The position numbers were made by a program, and so were the translations under genes. Positions 17,791 to 26,474 of a stretch of DNA of 64,000 nt are shown here, in pieces. Source of the stretch: Amphritea sp. (GTDB lineage: Bacteria; Pseudomonadota; Gammaproteobacteria; Pseudomonadales; Balneatricaceae); NCBI RefSeq assembly GCF_016744155.1, contig NZ_JADGEW010000026.1, positions 1 through 64,000 of the forward strand, given 5' to 3'. The notes under the pieces were generated by a model. It had not been told where the DNA came from. It saw only the letters and a list, made by a program, of their open reading frames with translations, and searched no databases. Each line of letters starts with the position of its first letter. Positions within the stretch are counted from its first letter, which is position 1.

Positions 17791-20700
17791 ATGTCTTGTT
17801 TCAAAAAGCTTAAACGACAATCCAGTGACGGAGCACATAAAGCAGCATTTGGCTGCTCTCTGCTCTTCGCCAGTATTTTCGCAATTTCAACGGTGCAGGC
17901 TCAACCGGTTAATATAAACGTAGTAACACCGGACCCTGCGAATCCTGCTAACTTTTTGCCCGTGGACGGTTTCCGCTGGCTTATCGAGGAAGACAACACT
18001 TGGGATATCAAACCTGGAGTCCCTCTCGGTGAAACCCTGGCAACAGGCTTTCATAGCAGCTACTCACCACTAGCAGCTAAAGGCGAATCAGCTATAGGCA
18101 ATACTGCTCAGGTTGTATCAGATAACCTGGACGATACCAAACGCTACTTCATTAGCGTTACGCCCCATCAGGGCTATACCATCGGTGGCGCAGAAATTGA
18201 GGCTGGCGATAGTGAAGTTCAGGTAATTGTAAATGCACTGCCCATTCCAACAGCGCAGTTCTCAGTATTCGTCTTCGAAGATTTCAGTCCGATCAACGGT
18301 GCACCAGACCTGCCTGAAGAAAATCCGGCAATCAGTGTTAACCCTTCCCGTATCAATGAGCCAGATCTTGGCCACTTTGATCCAACGCAATTTCATATCG
18401 TTGTTGAAGAAGCGGGTGGTCGTTACGGTGCCACTGGCGGACCGGTAACTCAGGACGCTTTCGGTAACCCTCTGGGTACTGATTATCTCTATGATGCTCA
18501 GGGCAATGCCGTCTTAGATATCGATGGGGCTCCCTCGGTAGTGACAATGGGTGACGGTATTATCAACCCAGCCGCCGACGGTAGCGTGCTGATAAAAAAC
18601 CTGGCACCTGCTAAGTATGGCATTCTAATCACGCCGCCTGCAGGCGGAGGCTGGGTTCAAACCTCAACGATCGAAGGTAGTAAAGTCATCGACATTTGGC
18701 CGTCGGCTAACGAACCTTCTTACTTCACTGAGTTCGGCCCTCCAGGGTTCCATGCATTTGTTGGCTTCACTAAGGAAAGTGAAGATACTGCATTCAAAAC
18801 AGATAACGCCGGTAGCGCGACAATTCTGGGACAGGTCATGAACAACCATATGACCCGCCCACCGGAGTCTGGTTTTTTCAATGGCGACCCCTTCCCAAGT
18901 TGCTGGGTTGGTCTGAACCGCACCGGTGGTCAGACAGCTATTGACGTCCAACCATGCGATGAAAACAGTAACTTCACCTTTAACAATATTCCTCCTGGCA
19001 GCTACAGCGTAGCTATTTGGGATGCCAACCTTGATGTTGTTATTGCACAGCAGACGGTCACCGTGCCTAATACACCAAATGCCGTTATCGATCTGGCTGA
19101 TATTGCAGTATTCGGCTGGTTCGCCAAGCTCAGTACCAGCATATTTAACGACATGAACCAAAATGGTTTTCGCGATCCAGGTGAAACAAATCTTGGGGCT
19201 GACTCCTCTGCTGTCAACCTACGCTTCAGGAACGGTACCATTTATCAGTCTTTTGCTGTCGATACCGAAGGTGAAGCACCATTCGATGAAATATTCCCAT
19301 TCTTCCACTGGATAGTCGCCGAAGTCGATTTCGCAACATTGAAAGCGACAGGTGTTACCTATGTAGTGGATAACGGTGGCGAAGTACGCCCTGATAATGG
19401 CTGGGATGACCCAACTTTTGATAAGTTGAACCCACAACCACAGTTCTGTACTCAAGCACGTATCGATATTGCAGCGGATGCCGGCGATGCAGCTTGTGTT
19501 GGCGCAGCAGTTGGTGATCCTGCCATTAACCCTAATACGGCTAACAATCTGTCGACGACATTAACAGGACCAGTACTAACATTAGGTATGCAGGGTTTCC
19601 TGGGCCAGACAAGCCGTCTGGAATTCGGTAAAACCTTCTACGACTTTGCTTCCAAAGAAAACGGTGGCGTCTCCGGGATGGTCTTCTACGCAATTACACG
19701 GGCAGAAGATGACCCTCGCTATGCAGCTGCCGAAGAGTGGGAACCTGGTGTACCTCGGGTACAGCTAAACCTATACCGTGATGCGCTTAACGATGACATC
19801 ATTGATAGCGCTGCCGGTGGCAATGTCAGCACCAACGCATTAACCGGTGCATCTGAACATGTTCGCCCAGACGTTGACCGCTATCCACTGGGTAACTTCC
19901 CAGGTACAGAAGATACCGACCACAACGGTAACGGCACATTCGATCTCGGTGACGCTATTCAGGTAACCTGGACCGATAGCTGGGATGACTCAAACCCAAC
20001 CGCTTGTCAGGGTGACAACTTTACAGCCCACCCAGAACTGGCAACTCAAGGCGGTGACTTTACAACGGACTGTCACGATGGTCTGCGTAATTTCAATCAG
20101 GTCACCAACGGCGTCTTTGACGGTGGTTATGCCTTCGATTCCTATATTGATGCGACTACAGGCGAAGAAATCGACGGTTTACCCGTTGGAAAATATATCG
20201 TAGAGGCCGTTACTCCTCCAGGCTACGAGCTGATGAAAGAAGAGGATCGTAACGTCGACTATGGCGACAGCTATACTCCTGCGCCTCTGCAACTGCCACC
20301 TGAGTGTGTCGGTGACAATCACATAGTTCCTCCTTACATGAGCTATCAGACCGACGGCAATGGTAACCCTCTAGTTGGCACAACAGCTGATCCAGCACCA
20401 TTTGCCGGACAGAACAAGCCATTTTGTGATCGTAAATCAGTAGCACTAACCCGCGGCAAGAACGCTGCAGCGGACTTCTTCCTGTTCACCGACGTACCCA
20501 TTGCTGCTCATGTAGTGGGTGGTATTCTGGATGACATTGCTAACGAGTTCGACCCTAATTCACCAAACTTCGGTGAAAAGTATGCACCACCATGGCTACC
20601 TGTTTCTTTCCGTGACTGGACTGGCCGTGAGATCCTGCGTACCTATTCCGATGAATGGGGTAAGTTCAACGCACTGCTGCCTTCAAGCTACTCTGTGCAT

Positions 20701-23700
20701 CTACCCATGCCTACAGGCCTGTCACCTAACATGATTACAGCCTGTATGAATGACGCCAGCCCAGTTTTCAATTCGGTGTCTGGTCGCTTAGAGAAAGATC
20801 CATTCCATAATCCTCAGTACAGCCAGTTCTGTTATACCTTCCAGTATCTGGCGGGTTCCACAACCTACCTGGATACTCCGGTAATACCTGTATCTGCGTT
20901 TGCCGGTCCAGACCAGTTCCCACTGGATTGCGCCCTGCCTACAGCAACACCTGGTATCTATACAGTTAACAGCAATAGTCTTGGAGGTCCTGTAGCCGCT
21001 ATTGGCGAGACAGTGACTATCACATCTCAGGGTGCGGCTGTTGAAGTTGCAAACCCAGAGTACGATAGTACAGCGTCTACGACTAAGACTATCCTGAGAG
21101 ATTACAGTTTCGGAACATCCGGCACTGTATCTCTGAATGGTACTGATATTCCTGTTGCTAGCTGGAGCCCAGACACTATTACGTTTGTTGTTCCCGTCGG
21201 TGCATCTACCGGTCAATTGGAAGTTATTAGTGCTGCGGGCGTTGAATCAGTTAACGCTGTAACCCTTAACATTGTTACCCCTGGTGACAATGTGGTTCAC
21301 GTTTACCCTTCTAATAGCCTGACCGATACGCCTATTCAGGATGCTATTGATGCGCTTACCACTCAACCAGGTGATCTGATTCTGGTTCATCCAGGTGATT
21401 ACCATGAAATGGTCATTATGCATAAACCGGTACGCCTGCAAGGCTTCGGTGCAGCATCCACGACTATAAACGCTGTCCGGGCTCCGGCTGCCAAGCTAGA
21501 TACCTGGCGCGAGAAAGTCTACAACATGGCGGGTGTTGAATACGATCTGCTACCAGGTCAGGTACTGGGCGCGGCTAACACTGCTGGCCAGCTACCAGTC
21601 TTCGGCAACGAAGAAGGCCCTGGTATTCTAGTACTAGGTAACATTGGCGAATACGCTGCCAGCCAGTCCCGTATCGATGGTTTCGGTATTACTGGCGCCG
21701 TTCAGGGCGGTGGTATTCTGCTCGGTGGCTACATCGAAAATATGGAGATCAGTAACAACGATGTCTACACCAATTCCGGTAACTTCGGTGGTGGTATCCG
21801 CGTCGGTTACCCAACCCTGACCAACACTATCAATGATGCTTTGGTCCATGTTGATGCTGACAACAACAATGTCAACATACACAACAACCAGATCAGTCGA
21901 AACGGTGGTATGGGTGGTGCCGGTGGTGGTATAGCACTCTACACAGGTAGTGATAACTACCAGATCACTGACAACATGATCTGCGGTAACTTTGCTGCCG
22001 GTAACGGCGCTGGTATTGGTCATCAGGGCCTGAGTAACAACGGTCTTATCGCTGATAACACAATTGCTTACAACCAGTCCTTTACTCAGGGTCTGGAGAA
22101 GCATGGTGGTGGTATCTTCTTAGGTGGTAAGGAAGGCCTGGAAGGCGCTAACGGTGTTCAACAAACACCAGGTAGCGGGTCAGTCCTGATCGAAGGCAAT
22201 ATGATCATGGGCAACCAGGCTGGCGCTGGTAGCGGTGGTGGTATTAGTCTGGCGTTTGTTAACGGTGCTGATGTAGAAGCTAACCCTTTGCTTAGCAGTC
22301 TATGGCACAACATCAAACTGTATGACAATATCATTGTAAATAATATGGCTGGTCGTGATGGTGGCGGTGTTTCCATGCATGATGCCAGCGCTGTAAGCAT
22401 GATTCATAATACCATCGCTTATAACGACAGCACTGCAACCGTTGCTGCTACTATTAACCCTGCTTTGAACGGTATTAGCGACTCTACACCTCAACCGGGT
22501 GCAGGTATCGCTTCCCATCGTCACACTGCAGCACTGGCAACTTCAGCCGCTCAAACCCACTCCGATCCAGAGCTGGTAAACAATATTATCCTGCGTAACC
22601 GCAGTTTCTTCTGGCGTATAGATACCCTGGCCTCTCCACAGGTCTTTAGTCTGGTACCTAACATCGCCAACAATGAAGCACCGGTTTACAGCGATATCGC
22701 CGTTGTAGATGATCTTGGACTGTTCCTAAATCCGAAGAACTCTCTGCTAACTGATATCCTTGAAAACGCAGGCTATGCAGGCAATCAATTAGCTGCAAAT
22801 ACTGATGTAGTCTTCACCGATCCCCTTGCAAATGGTCAGCCTGGCCAGACTCTGGTTATGCAAGAACAGACGACCAACATCAATGTTGCAGCCGCCTTGG
22901 ATGAAGGAGGCAATTTCATCGATGTTCGCTTTGGCCCGCTAACTCTGGATACAGCCCTGCGTGGCAACTATCGCCTGGCTGACAACGCCAGTAACGACGC
23001 AATCGATAATGGTTTAATCGATATCTTGGTTAGCAACGACAATCTGGTTAATGATGATTTCTACGGTACACCACGTTATTACAACGGCGGCCCTGAAATC
23101 GGCGCAGAGGAACTACCCAACGGCATTCTGACAACGCCAACCGCAACACCTCTGCCTGTTGCTGTAGATGACATTCGCCGAGTTGTTCGTTCCGGTCCTG
23201 CAGGTGATCTTCAGGCATTTACTCTGAATATCAACAACCTGCTGCGTAACGACATCGATGCGACTGGCTGGGGTAATGCTGCACCTGTTGTTGGCAGTGA
23301 AACCGGTGGTAGTGTCTTAACCTGGGGTTCACCAACCGCTAGAAAGTTCACGCTGCGCACGCCAGCAGGGCGTCGTTCAGTAGGACAGTTTAGCTTCCAG
23401 TACAAGGCTTCTCACGACCCTGCCGCTAATGCTGCAACCGTGGTGGTGAACAAAGATATTTCTGTTCGCCGCGCCTTTGCCCGGGTCCGTAACAACGGTG
23501 ATGTGCGCTGGCGCTTCAACGGCTGGACAACCTTCCCTGCCGATACTCGCATCCGCTTGTATATGAATGGTAATGCCTCTGGTACTCCATTTGCTGACTG
23601 GGATCTTGATCGAGCCGATGGTCGCTGGATCTACGCTGAAAACCAAGGTCCAAACCCAACCGGGGTTACTGAAGTAAGTGTTCGAATCGGTAACCGTACA

Positions 23701-23730
23701 CTCAAACATATTCCACTGGATATCCGATAA
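17791..23730 (+). CDS. Giant secreted multidomain protein with beta-helix
   Basis: The 1979-residue protein has a long signal peptide (cleavage near VQAQP, residue 38). The N-terminal 1000 residues hold prealbumin/SdrD-B-like Ig modules, with calcium-loop sequences such as NDMNQNGFRDPGE and DHNGNGTFDLGD. An IPT/TIG-like domain follows at about 1068-1165. A right-handed parallel beta-helix at about 1167-1600 has repeats such as GGGI...ISNND and IADNTIAYN. A C-terminal beta domain spans about 1787-1979. No multicopper oxidase His motifs were found. As first gene of the sigma-54 operon with three cupredoxin genes, it is probably a scaffold or partner of the oxidase and a substrate of the type II system. 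Function is inferred. Confidence 0.85.
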   Translation: MSCFKKLKRQSSDGAHKAAFGCSLLFASIFAISTVQAQPVNINVVTPDPANPANFLPVDGFRWLIEEDNTWDIKPGVPLGETLATGFHSSYSPLAAKGESAIGNTAQVVSDNLDDTKRYFISVTPHQGYTIGGAEIEAGDSEVQVIVNALPIPTAQFSVFVFEDFSPINGAPDLPEENPAISVNPSRINEPDLGHFDPTQFHIVVEEAGGRYGATGGPVTQDAFGNPLGTDYLYDAQGNAVLDIDGAPSVVTMGDGIINPAADGSVLIKNLAPAKYGILITPPAGGGWVQTSTIEGSKVIDIWPSANEPSYFTEFGPPGFHAFVGFTKESEDTAFKTDNAGSATILGQVMNNHMTRPPESGFFNGDPFPSCWVGLNRTGGQTAIDVQPCDENSNFTFNNIPPGSYSVAIWDANLDVVIAQQTVTVPNTPNAVIDLADIAVFGWFAKLSTSIFNDMNQNGFRDPGETNLGADSSAVNLRFRNGTIYQSFAVDTEGEAPFDEIFPFFHWIVAEVDFATLKATGVTYVVDNGGEVRPDNGWDDPTFDKLNPQPQFCTQARIDIAADAGDAACVGAAVGDPAINPNTANNLSTTLTGPVLTLGMQGFLGQTSRLEFGKTFYDFASKENGGVSGMVFYAITRAEDDPRYAAAEEWEPGVPRVQLNLYRDALNDDIIDSAAGGNVSTNALTGASEHVRPDVDRYPLGNFPGTEDTDHNGNGTFDLGDAIQVTWTDSWDDSNPTACQGDNFTAHPELATQGGDFTTDCHDGLRNFNQVTNGVFDGGYAFDSYIDATTGEEIDGLPVGKYIVEAVTPPGYELMKEEDRNVDYGDSYTPAPLQLPPECVGDNHIVPPYMSYQTDGNGNPLVGTTADPAPFAGQNKPFCDRKSVALTRGKNAAADFFLFTDVPIAAHVVGGILDDIANEFDPNSPNFGEKYAPPWLPVSFRDWTGREILRTYSDEWGKFNALLPSSYSVHLPMPTGLSPNMITACMNDASPVFNSVSGRLEKDPFHNPQYSQFCYTFQYLAGSTTYLDTPVIPVSAFAGPDQFPLDCALPTATPGIYTVNSNSLGGPVAAIGETVTITSQGAAVEVANPEYDSTASTTKTILRDYSFGTSGTVSLNGTDIPVASWSPDTITFVVPVGASTGQLEVISAAGVESVNAVTLNIVTPGDNVVHVYPSNSLTDTPIQDAIDALTTQPGDLILVHPGDYHEMVIMHKPVRLQGFGAASTTINAVRAPAAKLDTWREKVYNMAGVEYDLLPGQVLGAANTAGQLPVFGNEEGPGILVLGNIGEYAASQSRIDGFGITGAVQGGGILLGGYIENMEISNNDVYTNSGNFGGGIRVGYPTLTNTINDALVHVDADNNNVNIHNNQISRNGGMGGAGGGIALYTGSDNYQITDNMICGNFAAGNGAGIGHQGLSNNGLIADNTIAYNQSFTQGLEKHGGGIFLGGKEGLEGANGVQQTPGSGSVLIEGNMIMGNQAGAGSGGGISLAFVNGADVEANPLLSSLWHNIKLYDNIIVNNMAGRDGGGVSMHDASAVSMIHNTIAYNDSTATVAATINPALNGISDSTPQPGAGIASHRHTAALATSAAQTHSDPELVNNIILRNRSFFWRIDTLASPQVFSLVPNIANNEAPVYSDIAVVDDLGLFLNPKNSLLTDILENAGYAGNQLAANTDVVFTDPLANGQPGQTLVMQEQTTNINVAAALDEGGNFIDVRFGPLTLDTALRGNYRLADNASNDAIDNGLIDILVSNDNLVNDDFYGTPRYYNGGPEIGAEELPNGILTTPTATPLPVAVDDIRRVVRSGPAGDLQAFTLNINNLLRNDIDATGWGNAAPVVGSETGGSVLTWGSPTARKFTLRTPAGRRSVGQFSFQYKASHDPAANAATVVVNKDISVRRAFARVRNNGDVRWRFNGWTTFPADTRIRLYMNGNASGTPFADWDLDRADGRWIYAENQGPNPTGVTEVSVRIGNRTLKHIPLDIR

Positions 23731-23798
23731 CAGTCATTGCGGCCGATATACCGGCCGCAACCTGACAGGTATCAGCTCAAGTTCAAAGGAGCGAAACC

Positions 23799-25055
23799 AT
23801 GAACAAGAAAGCAATAAGTCTGATGGTCAGAACCGTTATTGCCGGTGCGATGATCAGCAGCGCGGGCATCGCCAGCGCTACCGTCTATTCACAATGTCCC
23901 GGCGACCTGAACGGCGATGGTGACAATATTGATGCCGGAGAAAACTCAACGGCAAAATGTATGCACTTAACCGGTGGTGATGGTTATATTCAAATGGCTG
24001 ATGATAGCCCCCACCCCTTATATATGTTCGGCTTTGCTGATTTAACCGGCACCCCTGATGATCAAATCATGACAGAAGGTGTATTAGCTGCGGAGTTCCC
24101 TGCCCCTAATATCGTACTAGACCAAGGGGAAGAATTTTACCTAACCCTGTCTAACGTAGGCATGGTAATGCGGCCAGACCTGTTCGATCCACATACCGTT
24201 CACTTCCACGGTTTTCCTAACGCATCTTCAATTTTTGATGGTCTACCGGATACCGCTGTGTCCATCAACATGGGTGCAAGCCTGACCTATTACTACAATG
24301 TGCAAGAACCCGGCACCTATATGTATCACTGTCACGTAGAGGCAACTGAGCATATGCAGATGGGTATGTTGGGTAACCTATATGTGCACCCGGCGCAAAA
24401 TAAGAACTATAGCCCGGCGGCTCCACTGGAGTACCCCGTGGGGTCAGGACGGCAATATCACAAATTCGTATACAACGATGGTGATGGTTCCACCGGCTAC
24501 GATGTTGAAGTACCAATCCAGATGGGCTCTTTCGACTCCGCTTTCCATGATGCCAGTGAATCAGTGCAACCTCTACCTTTCGCAGAGATGGCTGATAACT
24601 ACCCGATGCTGAATGGGCGGGGTTATCCAGACACTGTTATTCAAGGTGATCTGCCCTCTGTTGATATTCACCTAACCGATGGACAGCCATTCAAACCTGG
24701 CCGGACAACACAAAAGGTTTCTAGCCATATTGAAGCGGACCAGGGTGAAAAAATATTAGTCCGTCTGTCAAACCTGAATGTCACCCGTTTCTACTCTCTG
24801 AATACTCTGGGTATTCCGATGCAGGTAGTCGGGGTTGGTGCGAAACAGCATATCGGGCCCACCGGTAAAAAACTGTATTACAAAACCAATTCCGTCACTC
24901 TTGGTGGCGGTGAGGCGCTCGACATAATGCTGGATACTGCTGATGTCTCACCAGGCAAATATTATCTTTACACCGGTAATTTAAATTATCTGAGCAATGG
25001 TAATGAAGACTTTGGTGGAATGATGACCGAAATCATAGTCAACGCACCTATCTAA
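23799..25055 (+). CDS. Multicopper oxidase subunit 1 (type 1 copper and half of the trinuclear site)
   Basis: The 418-residue protein has a signal peptide (cleavage near IASA, residue 27), then a calcium-loop motif DLNGDGDNIDAGE and two cupredoxin domains. Domain 1 holds H132-xx-H135-x-H137 (HTVHFHG) and H177-C178-H179, with H185 and M190 in the same loop. H132, C178, H185 and M190 fit a type 1 copper site, with a loop two residues longer than in classic enzymes. H135, H137, H177 and H179 give half of a trinuclear cluster. Domain 2 lacks ligands. The missing four His are found in the next gene. RBS AAAGGAG precedes the ATG. Confidence 0.9.
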   Translation: MNKKAISLMVRTVIAGAMISSAGIASATVYSQCPGDLNGDGDNIDAGENSTAKCMHLTGGDGYIQMADDSPHPLYMFGFADLTGTPDDQIMTEGVLAAEFPAPNIVLDQGEEFYLTLSNVGMVMRPDLFDPHTVHFHGFPNASSIFDGLPDTAVSINMGASLTYYYNVQEPGTYMYHCHVEATEHMQMGMLGNLYVHPAQNKNYSPAAPLEYPVGSGRQYHKFVYNDGDGSTGYDVEVPIQMGSFDSAFHDASESVQPLPFAEMADNYPMLNGRGYPDTVIQGDLPSVDIHLTDGQPFKPGRTTQKVSSHIEADQGEKILVRLSNLNVTRFYSLNTLGIPMQVVGVGAKQHIGPTGKKLYYKTNSVTLGGGEALDIMLDTADVSPGKYYLYTGNLNYLSNGNEDFGGMMTEIIVNAPI

Positions 25056-25079
25056 GTTGAGCAGGCAAGGAGAACTATT

Positions 25080-26438
25080 ATGAAATTATTACGCAGCTTT
25101 GCCGCGCTGACCAGCACTCTGGTGCTGACAGCCGCCAGCTGGACGGCGCAGGCAGAGATAATCGGCATCGAGGGTACTACCACCGATGGCCACCAGAAAA
25201 TCTTTAACCTTGAAGCTGGTAACGCCGCCATCAGCACACCTGATGGTGACAGTCTTCTAATCTGGGCATACGGCGATATGGATAACTCAGCATCAGCAGT
25301 GCAATATCCAGGTCCGACAATTATTGTCCATGAAGGTGATGCGGTCACGATAAACCTGACGAACAAAGATATCGGCGAGCCCGTATCTATTGTGTTCCCG
25401 GGACAAACCAACATCGCAGCTGTAGTTTCCAATGACCTTGGTATAGACGGCACGGGCGATCGGGTAGTACTGACAGAGGAAGCCAGTATGGGTGAAACTG
25501 TCACTTATAGCTTTACTGCCAGTAAGCCTGGTACCTACCTCTACCACAGCGGTTCAAATCCTGATCTACAGGTTGAAATGGGGTTAACCGGTGCCATGAT
25601 CATACGTCCTGCTGTCAACCCTGACACCCAGGCATATAACAGCGCAGACACTACCTATGATCATGAATACCTTTACTTCCTGACTGAGATGGATCCCTCT
25701 ATCCACCAGGCAATGGATTTTGGCCTAACGCCAGATACCAGTAACTATAAGCCGGTACTCTGGTTTATGAATGGCCGTAATGGCCCCGATACCTTGTTTG
25801 ATAACAATGTCGGCTGGATGCCTCATCAACCTTACAGTTCTCTGACTAGAATGCACCCCGGTGACAAAGTCTTGTTACGCATTATCGGAGCTGGCCATGA
25901 TATGCATCCTCTGCATACCCATGGTAACCACTTCTTGCAGGTTGCCCGTGACGGTCAGGTTCTTACCAGTGATCCAGTCAACGTAAATACCGTCGGTGCT
26001 GACCTGGCCTTTAGTGATTACACTCAACAGGTTCTACCTGGCGCAACTTACGATGCCATTTTCGAATGGACCGGCAGAAATATGGGCTGGGACATCTATG
26101 GTCATACCGATGGTAGCGGCGCTCTTTGTGATGGTTTGCCAGGCCCTAGCAACGGAACAGACCCGGTATCCTTTGAGGATTGCCGATACCACAACGTGCC
26201 TGTCCCCGTTACGCTTCCGGAAAATCTTGACCTTACTTTCGGTGGTTTTTACAGCGGTAGTCCCTTCCTCGGCGCCATGGAGTCTCTGCCTCCCGGTGAA
26301 GGTGGACTGAACCTGAACGGTGGCCTGTTCTTCATGTGGCATTCCCACACTGAGAAAGAGCTGGTCAATAACGACATATTCCCAGGCGGCATGATGACCA
26401 TGCTGATTATTGAACCACCTGGCGTACCAATCCCTTAG
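25080..26438 (+). CDS. Multicopper oxidase subunit 2 (other half of the trinuclear site)
   Basis: The 452-residue protein has its own signal peptide (cleavage near AQAE, residue 24) and two cupredoxin domains. The first is degenerate (TYLYHSGSN in place of an HxH motif). The second carries H276-xx-H279-x-H281 (HPLHTHG) and H421-S422-H423. Ser replaces the type 1 copper Cys, so this chain has no type 1 site but supplies H279, H281, H421 and H423 for a trinuclear cluster. Together with subunit 1 the full set of eight trinuclear His and one type 1 site is present. The genes are 24 bp apart, with an AAGGAG ribosome-binding site. Confidence 0.9.
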   Translation: MKLLRSFAALTSTLVLTAASWTAQAEIIGIEGTTTDGHQKIFNLEAGNAAISTPDGDSLLIWAYGDMDNSASAVQYPGPTIIVHEGDAVTINLTNKDIGEPVSIVFPGQTNIAAVVSNDLGIDGTGDRVVLTEEASMGETVTYSFTASKPGTYLYHSGSNPDLQVEMGLTGAMIIRPAVNPDTQAYNSADTTYDHEYLYFLTEMDPSIHQAMDFGLTPDTSNYKPVLWFMNGRNGPDTLFDNNVGWMPHQPYSSLTRMHPGDKVLLRIIGAGHDMHPLHTHGNHFLQVARDGQVLTSDPVNVNTVGADLAFSDYTQQVLPGATYDAIFEWTGRNMGWDIYGHTDGSGALCDGLPGPSNGTDPVSFEDCRYHNVPVPVTLPENLDLTFGGFYSGSPFLGAMESLPPGEGGLNLNGGLFFMWHSHTEKELVNNDIFPGGMMTMLIIEPPGVPIP

Positions 26439-26474
26439 GGTTGGCATCAGAGAACAAGGATAAGGAGTCTTATT

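Noticed and set aside
21634-22104. Long minus-strand frames within the beta-helix and adhesin genes
   Set aside because: They are low-complexity shadows of repetitive plus-strand coding sequence, lack ribosome-binding sites and have no recognisable domains.
17791-23730. The 1979-residue protein as an MnxG-type manganese oxidase
   Set aside because: Its size is similar to MnxG but no HxH/HCH copper motif is present; beta-helix and Ig-like patterns are seen instead.
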